From NCBI RefSeq assembly GCF_021462225.1, contig NC_061804.1, positions 10,298,740 through 10,362,739 on the forward strand: 64,000 bases of DNA, given 5' to 3'. Positions within the stretch are counted from its first letter, which is position 1. Each line of letters starts with the position of its first letter. Origin of the DNA: Girardinichthys multiradiatus (Eukaryota; Chordata; Actinopteri; Cyprinodontiformes; Goodeidae). A model generated the notes under the pieces. The model did not search any database and was not told the DNA's origin. It saw only the letters and a list, made by a program, of their open reading frames with translations. The position numbers were made by a program, and so were the translations under genes. Positions 50,091 through 59,519 of the stretch are shown one piece after another.

Positions 50091-51939
50091 GCTAAAATGA
50101 TGAAAACACCTTCAATGCTTTCAGATCTAAAATATTGAATGCTTCACAAAATTTCACAAAACTGCTAGAAGTAAAAACTGAGTGAAACAGTTTGTCTGTT
50201 GGATGAACAGAAATATCAATGCATGAGAAGATGTTGGTTGTTTAGTTACAAAAGTAGACAAATAAACAAACTAATTGTTTTGACAATGTCTTCTGCTAGT
50301 TTGCTATAAAAGACATTGAATTACAGGTGAAAAAATGACCTTGAAAAGCATATTTTATTTGAATTGTTTCTTGCTACCTTATAATTTAATGATTAACCAG
50401 ATTTAGACAAGCCCCATTAGATTTTATGCCAAACAATGAAAAACAGGACAGAAGATGCACACATCCAACATTCCAGTTTAATTCCTGTTAATATTAACAG
50501 GGTGGCAAAACAAAAAAAAAAATACTCTGGCTATGGAGGAGCCAAATGCAAAGATAAAACACATTTAAAACTGGTAATTAATTTTCTTCAAACAGGAACA
50601 ACTTCATCTCAGTCCAAACTGACTTCATGTTTCCGCAACCTCTTACGTCACTGTTCAGCCCAAACCTGTTGCCTAACCACACCCGAGAGGAAAAAAGGTA
50701 CATTTTCATGACTCTATCAAACACACAACAGTGTTTGCAGCATACATATGAGCTGCGTCTGCCCAAGAAAGGATTATACAACAGGCCTCTTTGTTGATGC
50801 TGCATAACTTTAGCACGGATCCACAGAACAAAACCTTTAACTTTATAAGCACAGAAATGACAAAAATGTTACGTTCATATGGGAACTAAAATGGGCTGAG
50901 AAATATATTTTACTCATAAATTATGACAAACAGTTTTCCTTTGTTTGCTGGCTTATTTCAAAACCCATGTTATGTGGGTCTAAACATGGGGAAATTAAGT
51001 TTCTGTGGAGCATCAAGTTCTATCATGCTTTTGAAGTAAGTGTGTCCCTTTTAATGTTCTATTGTTCTAAATAGTGTGGGTGTATACTGGGATCAATGGT
51101 GTGAAATCCACAGTGTCCTGCTGCAGCAGCAGAAGGTATGTTACTCTTGCACTATTTAGTTTAACTGTACTTTATGTTTTGATATCAAAGCTGTGTTAAT
51201 CAGTAGATCATGCTGTCAGTTTTACTTTCAATTAAAGCATCCGGCATGCCAAGATGGCTGAAGTGTCTGTCTAGAATAGCATGAGATTAAGTTATATTAC
51301 AGTATTATTGCATCATTGCTGCTATATTTGCATCACAGCTATGTCAGTTTTGTAGCAATGGGGCAAATGTGCCGGATACATAGCGTATGAGAGCTGCAGC
51401 ACTCATGCAGCAGAATTCTTTGACATGTCCAGAAAATGTGTGGCTACTGAGCCTTTGAGGTGATCAAACAGCTTATGTTAGTGTCAGGTGTGCACTAAGA
51501 TACACAAGCATAATTTTCCTTTAGCAACATGTCTTCTGATGCCGAATGAAATAATATATTATTTTGTTGGTATAAGGTTTGTGCATCTGTAGAAAATACT
51601 TATATTTGTAAATCAGTTTTGTGCAGATGATGAACAAATGGTTACAAAACCTCAAAGCTGAAATCTTTGTTATGAATGCAAATGTTGGCTTCAAAATAAA
51701 TGCAAAGTAAAAAATTTAACTGACTAACTAGATTAATCACCTTAGCAGTGAATTAAGAAGCCCCAGGAAATAGGGGCTGAAGTATGAGTTTAACACCTCT
51801 ATGAAAAATAAAATCTGAATAAAACATAAAATAGACACTTTAAAACATTTTATTTACGATGTTTTGATGCAAGATGTTTTCTATACTGAATAGGATTCTG
51901 AAAACAACTAGCTTATTCTATAATTAATCATTTGTCAGT
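50091..51939. other. Intergenic DNA, no gene recognised
   Basis: No coding signal or named repeat. Confidence 0.4.
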
Positions 51940-52195
51940 CAGTCATTTTCTATACCGCTTCTTCCATAGTGGGTTGCGGGGAAGCTGGTGCCTATCTCTA
52001 GCAGTCTATGGGCGGGAGGCAGGATACACCGCAGGGTAACACACAAACAACCATGCACACACTCTTTCACACACCTAAGGGCAATTTAGAGAGATCAATT
52101 AACCTAACAGGCAGGTCTTTGGACTGTGGGAGGAAGCTGGAGTACGCAAGCATGCACAATGAGAACATGCAAACTCCATGCAGAAAGACGGGAGC
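51940..52195 (-). mobile_element. SINE-like repeat, head-truncated copy
   Basis: Carries the same body as 30105-30397 (TTTGGACTGTGGGAGGAAGC and ACATGCAAACTCCATGCAG on the plus strand) plus a CATTTTCTATACCGCTTCTTCC tail. The tRNA-related head is missing. Confidence 0.6.
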
Positions 52196-54270
52196 CCATA
52201 GTCATTTGTATAGCAAAAAATATTTAATAGAAATTCTATACTTTCATCATTGGCTGTTACTTGCCCAGAATTAAAACCATACATTTCTCCCTACAATTTA
52301 TTACGAAATATAACTAGTTCCGTAAAATGTATCTGCTCAAATATAGTACAAATATGAATCTTTTCAACGCACAAATGATTTCTAATTATGCACAAACCTT
52401 AAGTTTTCATTTTTATTTTAAGGGTTAAACAGCTTGATTGATGAGTAAAACATATTTTTGACCTATTTTTGTCCCCATATAAGACAATATGGAAAGCTGT
52501 GTAACAAACAGTGTAACAAGGTTACAGGTAAATCTACCAATATAACTAAATAACTTAAATGGCAGATTTTAAGTAAGGTTCCCAATATTTACATTCTTTA
52601 GCGTAGTTTTTTTTATTGGTCCAGGTTATGTATGTTCATCCATGACCTATTAAATTTGGCCACACAATATTTGATTAAGGTTGATGCAGTTTGAAAGCAG
52701 TGCATGAATGAAGAATTATTAAGTAGGTTTTAGGGATACACAATGAAGACAATTTAAGGTATGAAAACTGGAATTTAATACGGGGAGTCTATTAAAAAGA
52801 ATGAAACTGGGGCTTAATGTATCTAATCTAAAAAAAAAACAAGAACATAAATGTCCCTTAAAAATTTAGCTTATATACAGGTTAACATGGAAGAGCTGAT
52901 AACTCAAGGTCTTGGCATAAAAACTTCAGCCTCATAGAAAAAGAGCAAAAAACATTGTATATTCTAACAATATATGTTTTTCAAAATCCAAAAGTGTGCC
53001 CAACAAAAAATATCATGTATAAAAAGATGTCCCAAGAATCAGCTTTTAGAGAGCAAATGCAAGCAAATGCAAGCCACTGAAAGCACATGACACTGCAAGG
53101 CAACCAAACCCACCATAATGTTTTCCTAAGATACCAGGAAAGGACCCCTAAATAAACTAAAAAAAGATGCTCTGAAGAATCAGCTATTGGCCAGAATTAA
53201 AATTCGAAAACTCAAAAAATCAGTATTTTGTCAATGAACCTCCATGCTAAGAAGTGTCGCCCTCAGCACAACACTCTTCAGCATGGAAGTTGTGACTGAG
53301 GAAAGTGGACCAAAGATGTCTGTTGCACAATAAGTGAGGTTTTAAAAATGCAGTTAGAATAAGCACAAAAGGTCCAAGAAGCTCCCTTTGGTTGCGACTT
53401 TTAAACAGGGAGTGAGACTTCAGCCAGTAGCAGGAAGGCTAAAGGTTTTACAGCAAAGTTCCTCTGCTTTATCCCTCCGAGCATTCAACCTCTGCCAAGA
53501 AACTTGCTGAATTTGGAAATGTCCGCTTTTTGGGTAAAGGTAAGGGTCTCTAGACAATATAAACCCTTATACTGTGGTATACAGCTGTTATTGCCACCCA
53601 TGCTAATCCCTAATATAAGAAGCTAAAGTTAACTTAAAATGTCTAAAGTCCCATTTTACAACAGCTCCTTACTTATAAATATGGTGTGACATTGCCACTG
53701 CTAAAAATGTAAATAATAAATGACAGAATAAAGAGTTTGAATGCATTTATCTATAGTCCTTGAGCAGAAATCGGAATTGGCTTACTGAAATCGGTATAAG
53801 CAGCCACAAAATCTGGTGCATGTCAAGAAAGTATACGAACATAATTTTTAGGAGGACAAAAAAAAAAGTCATTATTAACTTCTAAGTGTAATTTCTCATA
53901 ACCATTTTTCCACTTTTAAAGAATGAAGATGAGATGAAAGCAGGAAAGAAGCAGAAAGAACGAAAACCGATCACATACAAATTTACAGAATTACGACAAC
54001 TTTGCAAAAAACCCACATGCTTAATAGGACATTATAAAACAGCTAAATAGGCAGTGAGAACAATATTTAAACAAAAAACAAGACCCATAATCCATTACCA
54101 CAATAATGACCGTACTGCATAAAGAGTAGTGGAGTCTGTCTTACATTGGTGTGCATTTTAAAGGCAGTAAATGTGTGAAGTAAAGCTACAGTTTAACCAA
54201 GTTTATCTAGAGAAAATATTACAGTTGATGATCTGCTTATTACATAGAAAAAATGGGTGAAATGGATGGA
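52196..54270. other. Region downstream of ncam1, no other gene recognised
   Basis: AT-rich. Part may be distal ncam1 3'UTR. No coding exon is visible. Confidence 0.35.
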
Positions 54271-54276
54271 TGAATG

Positions 54277-54585
54277 TTTATTTTTTACAGTGACTGATTT
54301 AAATGGATGTAAAAGGAACTAAGGCTTTGCATGAGGTCTATTGTTCCTGGTCATATTTCTGCACAAAAACACACAATTTTCTTTTGTATTTTCTCTTCTC
54401 AGTTGTTGTTTTTTTCTAATGCAGTGGGGTGGTGTGTGAAATTGTTTTGAAGTTTCAGTGACTGTGACCACCCCCGCTTTTAACCTGTAAAGCCCTCACC
54501 CCAAACTCTCCCAATCCAACCTGCACCCCCTCCACTCCTCCCTCCCCTTCCCTTCTTCCCGCTGCTCCCTGGGAGGGGAGGGGGA
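54277..54585 (-). other. ncam1: ncam1 3'UTR, proximal part, with candidate poly(A) signal
   Basis: Sequence directly after the ncam1 stop codon in transcript direction. The first AATAAA on the minus strand is at 54282-54277, about 305 nt after the stop, and could serve a short 3'UTR isoform. A C-rich then G-rich block lies in its first 60 nt (listed separately). Vertebrate ncam1 transcripts often have longer 3'UTRs, so this signal may not be the main one. Confidence 0.4.
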
Positions 54586-54586
54586 T
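54526..54586 (-). promoter_or_regulatory. C-rich/G-rich element right after ncam1 stop codon
   Basis: In the transcript the stop is followed by TCCCCCTCCCCTCCC (54585-54571) and, about 20 nt later, GGGAAGGGGAGGGAGG, then GGAGGGGG (to 54526). The G runs could form a quadruplex, or pair with the C runs in a GC hairpin. Confidence 0.5.
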
Positions 54587-54706
54587 TACGCTTTACTTTC
54601 GTTGCCGTTCGCCTGAGGAGCCTCGTTGGGAACCGTCTTCACCTCAGCCATGGCGTTCTTCACCTCTTTCTCGGCTTTGGTGTTATCATCCTTCACAGTC
54701 TTCCCA
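54586..54706 (-). CDS. ncam1: ncam1, terminal coding exon (cytoplasmic tail end)
   Basis: Neural cell adhesion molecule 1 is a homophilic immunoglobulin-superfamily adhesion protein of neurons and muscle; this exon encodes the end of the cytoplasmic tail of the transmembrane isoforms. The frame reads GKTVKDDNTKAEKEVKNAMAEV and ends AEVKTVPNEAPQANGNESKA then TAA; mammalian NCAM1 ends with the closely similar TVPND...NESKA. The acceptor has a long pyrimidine tract and CCCATAG|TGGG at 54707/54706. The exon starts with the third base of a codon, so it joins either the 411-nt cassette exon (ending GA) or the exon before it; GA+T gives Asp followed by Gly, as at the conserved D|GGK junction of mammalian NCAM1. 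The middle of this tail is shorter than in mammals. The ncam1a/b paralogue is not decided. Confidence 0.93.
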
Positions 54707-55349
54707 CTATGGGCGAAAACAAAAGGAGAGGGGGAAAAAGACACAACAAACAGAGGAGATTCCGTTAGCATCGATAAGTCTCTCTTTTCACAGCTAAACT
54801 GTCTGCTCAGAGCTGCCTTTTGTCTGACTCCTCAAAGAAAGGAAAAGGGGTGAAAACATGCAAGAAGCTTTGAGGGAATTTGTTGTTTTCGCTCCTGGAA
54901 TTGAATGCATTTCACACGTAATGGGATTGAGCTCACTATCCTAGCCAGACATCAAACATGAGTACATGGATGTCACAGCTAGTTTCCAGGAACAATGAAT
55001 GCTGATGTGAAATGACACAGGGCCAGTACAGTAGACACAGTGTTGGATGGAGCGAAGGACTGAGGCATAGCCTACAACACTTCAATACACAAGAGGATTG
55101 CATGCCATGTGGACTCAGCTGAGCTCAGACATAATGGGTGGAGACTTTGAAGCCATATATCATATTCTTTCATTTTAAATCTGGTTTTGCTTCTGCTGTC
55201 CTCTCTGTTGCCTCTCAGATAGCTACTACTATCATTAAACTTTTCTGTTCTGCTGACGGATAAAAGAAAACATTTTAATGTTAAGTTTAGTTTACAACTG
55301 AAACCTACAGTGCCCTGCAGAAATAATGCATTACTGTGAAGAGGCATGA
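54707..55349 (-). other. ncam1 intron before the last exon, noncoding
   Basis: Intron sequence with no recognised repeat. The pyrimidine-rich tract of the acceptor is at its left end. Confidence 0.5.
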
Positions 55350-56830
55350 AAATGACTCATGGCATTTCGCAAACAAAAATCTGAAAAGTGTCACAGAACC
55401 CTAAGTCAGTACTTTGTAGAACCAGCTTTCACTGCAGTTACAGCTCCAGTGTTTTGGGGGTATGTGCCGAGCAGCTTCCCTTATCTAGAAACTAAAGGTT
55501 TTGTTCATTCTTCTTTGCAAAACTGCTCAGACTTAGTCGGAGGAAAGGTGTCTGAAGATCAATTATGAAGCACTGTCACATATTTTATATTGGATTTAGG
55601 TCTGGACTTTGACTAGGCCATTCTAACTCATGAACATGCTTTGGTCTAAACCATTCCATTGTAGCTCTGGCAGTATGTTTATGGACTTTGGCCTGCTGGA
55701 AGGTGAACCTCTGCCTGTTTCATGTTTTCTGCACCCTCTTTCAGGATTGTCCTGAATTTAGCTTTATCTACCTTCACGTCAACTCTGACCAATGAAAACA
55801 TCCCCACAGCATGATGCTGCCACCATTGGTGCTTTGGGTGATGTGCACGGTTAATGTCCATGGTAGGTTTGAAGTTGGTCCATCCTCTCTTCATGTCCAG
55901 ATGATGGATTGAACAGAGATCTGTGAGATGTTCAAAGTCATTGTCCACCTTGTTAAACCATGAATTAACTGTGATTAACCACGTTTTTTCCCCATCACTC
56001 TATCACTACCGTATTTGATTGTCGGTGAAATGCTGTATTAGTTTTACACCAGCTGTAATGGGACACACAGCATTAAAAAAACACGGAGGCCCTTTTTGCT
56101 CACTCTCTCTTTCTTATTGTTGAATCATGGACTTTTACCTTAAATAAGATAAGTGAGGCCTGCAGGGCTTTAGATGTTGCTCTGGGTGCTTCTTTGACCT
56201 CTTGGATGAGTCACTGATGTCCCCGTGGATTAATTTTGGTTGGTTGGCCACTCTTGGGAAGGTTCTCTACTGTTCCATGTTTCCTCCATTTGTGAATGAT
56301 GGTTCTCAATGAGGTTCTCTGGAGTTCCAATAGCTTTAGAACTTTTTCCAGACTGATAGATATCAGTGACTTTGTTTCTGTTCTTGAATTTCTTTAGATC
56401 GGGCCATGATGGGTTGTTTTTGAAGATCTTTCAATTTAATTCAATTCTAAAAGACTTTACTCATCCCAAAGGAAAATTATATGCTGTTGTAGCTCATAAT
56501 ATGAAGGTTTCTTCAAAAAGCCGTTGTAGATGCTGAAGGCTGTGGGCAGGAAGGATCTCCTGTAAAGGTCCGTCTTACAGCTGATCTGAAGAAGCCTCTG
56601 ACTGAAGACACTCTGTTGACAACAGTCTGATGAAGAGGATGCTCAGGGTTCTTCATAATGTTCTTCTTTTTATGATGAATCATTTCTTTGCACAATGATC
56701 TCCAGCCTACCCGATGTTGTCAGACAAGTTCTATTTGAACATAGGGACAGGTTGGTTTGGATAACTTTTTCCCATGCATAAAGTGTCACAAAAATGTTAA
56801 AACAGGAGAAATCTGCAAGGTGGCATAAAC
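55350..56830 (-). mobile_element. Mosaic Tc1-like relic in ncam1 intron
   Basis: The left half (55360-55970) matches one fish Tc1 family in reverse orientation (GTCTGGACTTTGACTAGGCC near 55600, CCACAGCATGATGCTGCCACC near 55805). From about 55985 the sequence switches to the family at 27180 and 43383 (ATCACTCTATCACTACCG, then GAGGCCTGCAGGGCTTTAG, then TCCAGACTGATAGATATCAG). The right part is interrupted at 56431-56690 by a LINE tail. It ends near 56825. Confidence 0.6.
56431..56690 (-). mobile_element. LINE 3' tail inserted in the Tc1 relic
   Basis: ATTCAATTCTAAAAGACTTTAC then TCATCCCAAAGGAAAATTAT is typical of the 3' end of fish Rex1/L2-type LINEs, and is followed by a coding-derived stretch (GAAGGATCTCCTGTAAAGG). 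Tc1-like text continues on both sides. Confidence 0.45.
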
Positions 56831-57077
56831 GTTTTTACACCACTGCAGCAGCACATCGACTCCTTTCCCTCATAAACTAACACATAGCTTTACACTTTAG
56901 AGTTAGAACAAAATTACTGAAGGAACAAACTAACTTATTTAAATGTAAATCAGGTATACTTCTTCCTAAGATTAATTTGTGCACAGCTTAAATTACTTCT
57001 AAATGGATCTTGTGCCAAAATATCTTGCAACACTGTGCCAGTTTGGGGTTTTAGGTATGTAAAATAAAAAGGTAAAG

Positions 57078-57089
57078 ACATAAATTTTA
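57078..57089. repeat. Target-site duplication of Rex3, left
   Basis: ACATAAATTTTA, repeated exactly at 59508-59519. Confidence 0.9.
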
Positions 57090-58380
57090 GGCCTTACCAG
57101 GGAGGCTGAGGAGTGTGATCCCCCTGTAGTTGGAACACACCCTCCGGTCCCCCTTCTTATAAAGGGGGACCACCACCCCAGTCTGCCAGTCCAGAGGCAC
57201 TGTCCCCGACCGCCACGCAATGTTGAAGAGGCGTGTCAACCATGACAGCCCTACAACATCCAGAGACTTGAGGTACTCAGGGCGGATCTCATCCACCCCC
57301 GAAGCCTTGCCACCGCGGAGCTTTTTAACCACCTCGGTGACTTCAGCCTGGGTGATGAAAGAGTCCAACCCCGAGTCCCCAGCCTCTGTTTTCACCACGG
57401 AATGCGTGATGGCAGGATTGAGGAGATCCTCGAAGTAACTCCTTCCACCGCCCGATAATGTCCTCAGTCGAGGTCAGCAGTCTCCTGCCCCCACTATAAA
57501 CAGTGTTGGCAAAGCACTGCTTCCCCCTCCTGAGGCGCCGGACGGTTTGCCAGAATTGCTTCGAGGCCAACCGGTAGTCCTTCTCCATGGTCTCACCGAA
57601 CTCTTCCCAGGCCCGAGTTTTTGCCTCTGCCACAGCCCGGGCCGCAGCACGCTTGGCCTCACGGTACCCGTCAGCCGCCTCAGGAGTCCCACTAGCCAAC
57701 CACAGCCGATAGGACTCCTTCTTCAGCTTAACAGCATCCCTTACTGCCAGTGTCCACAACCGGGTTCTGGGATTGCCGCCACGACAGGCACCGCAGACCT
57801 TACGGCCGCAGCTATGGGCAGCAGCATCGACAATAGATGCGGAGAACATGGTCCACTCGGACACTATGTCTCCAACATCCCCCGGGATCTGGTGGAAGCT
57901 CTCCCGGAGGTGGGAGTTGAATACATCCCTGGCCGAGGGCTCCGCCAGGAATTCCCAGCAGACCCTCACTATGCGCTTGGGCCTGCCAAGTCTGTCTGGC
58001 TTTCTCCTCCTCCAGCGGATCCAATTCACCACCAGGTGATGATCAGTGGACAGCTCAGCCCCTCTCTTCACCCGAGTGTCCAAAACATGCAGCCGAAGGT
58101 CTGATGATACGACAACAAAGTCGATCATCGACCTCCTGCCTAGGATGTCCTGGTGCCAAGTGCACTGATGGACACCCTTATGTTTGAACATGGTGTTTGT
58201 TATGGACAATCTGTGACTAGCACAGAAGTCCAATAACAAAACACCACTCGGATTCAGATCGGGGAGGCCATTCCTCCCGATCACGCCTCTCCAGCACCCC
58301 CGACAGGGACGCCAAGAAGGCCGGGTACTCTGCACTACCACTCGGCCCGTAGGCTGAAATGATACCTGTCCCCAACCCGA
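57090..58380 (-). mobile_element. Rex3 (RTE-type) LINE, inverted 5' segment: endonuclease to start of reverse transcriptase
   Basis: On the minus strand it encodes the C-terminal part of the endonuclease ([15 protein letters not shown] near 58340, then [37 protein letters not shown] and [15 protein letters not shown]), the linker, and the first reverse transcriptase block (SGTVPLDWQTGVVVPLYKKG, then SNYRGITLLSLPGK). About 25 codons are missing near 58300 and there is a frameshift near 57400. The strand TGGCAGACTGGGGTGGTGGT at 57168-57187 is the known Rex3 primer site. This segment lies in opposite orientation to the 3' half at 58381. Confidence 0.85.
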
Positions 58381-59507
58381 AGGCCTCCCTGGTAAGGCCT
58401 ACGCCAGGGTATTGTACAGGGTGCTCGAGGGTTAATGGGAGTTTGCCCAACCGGTTCACATGTGTTTTGTGGACCTGGAGAAGGCATTCGACTGTGTCCC
58501 TCGTGATGCCCTGTGGGGGGTGCTGCAGGAGTATGGAATCGGGGGCCCTTTATTAGGGGCCATCCGGTCCCTGTACGAGCGGAGCAGGAGTTTGGTCCGC
58601 ATTGCCGGCACTAAGTCGGACCTGTTCCCAGTGCATGTTGGACTCCGGCAGGGCTGGCCTTTGTCTTCGTTCCTGTTCATAACTTTTATGGACAGGATTT
58701 CTAGGCGCAGCCAAGGGCCGGAGGGGGTCTGGTTTGGGGACCAGTGGATTTCGTCTCTTCTTTTTGCAGATGACGTGGTCCTGCTGGCCCCCTCTAGCCA
58801 AGACCTACAGCATGCGCTGGGGCGGTTCGCAGCCGAGTGTGAAGCGGCTGGGATGAGGATCAGCTCCTCCAAGTCCGAGGCCATGGTACTCGACCGGAAA
58901 AGGGTGGCTTGTCCTCTTCAGGTTGGAGGGGAGTTCCTGCCTCAACTGGAGGAGTTTAAGTATCTCGGGGTCTTGTTCACGAGTGAGGGAAGAATGGTGC
59001 GGGAGATCGACAGACGGATCGGTGCGGCTGCCACAGTAATGGGGGCGCTGTGCCGGTCCATTGTGGTGAAGAGAGAGCTGAGCCGAAAAGCAAAGCTCTC
59101 AATTTACTGGTCGGTCTACGTTCCTACCCTCACCTATGGCCATGAACTTTGGGTCATGACCGAAAGAACGAGATCCCGGATACAAGCGGCTGAAATGAGC
59201 TTCCTCCGTAGGGTGGCCGGGCACTCCCTTAGAGATAGGGTGAGGAGCTCGGCCATCCGGGAGGGGCTCGGAGTAGAGCCGCTGCTCCTCCACATCGAGA
59301 GGAGCCAGTTGAGGTGGCTCGGGCATCTATACTGGATGCCTCCTGGACGCCTTCCTCGGGAGGTGTTCCAGGCACGTCCCACGGGGAGGAGGCCCAAGGG
59401 ACGGCCCAGGACACGCTGGAGGGACTATGTCTCTCGGCTGGCCTGGGAACGCCTTGGGCCCCTGCGACCCGGTCCTGGATAAGCGGAAGACGACGAACGA
59501 ACGACGA
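58381..59507 (+). mobile_element. Rex3 (RTE-type) LINE, sense 3' segment: reverse transcriptase catalytic part and tail
   Basis: It starts at CCTCCCTGGTAAGGCCT (the same SLPGKA codons at which the inverted part ends), has a deletion of roughly 35-40 codons between two similar RVL-coding stretches near 58410-58425 and one TAA, then an open frame of 340 codons (58460-59482). That frame holds CFVDLEKAFD, the catalytic SSLLFADDVVLLA, MRISSSKSEAMVL, VEEFKYLGVLF-like sequence and the C-terminal RRVAGHSLRDRVRSS region. It ends with the Rex3 tail GGATAAGCGGAAGA and a GACGAAC repeat at 59489-59509. The open state and high G+C next to AT-rich DNA indicate a young insertion. Confidence 0.88.
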
Positions 59508-59519
59508 ACATAAATTTTA
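59508..59519. repeat. Target-site duplication of Rex3, right
   Basis: ACATAAATTTTA, identical to 57078-57089. Confidence 0.9.
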
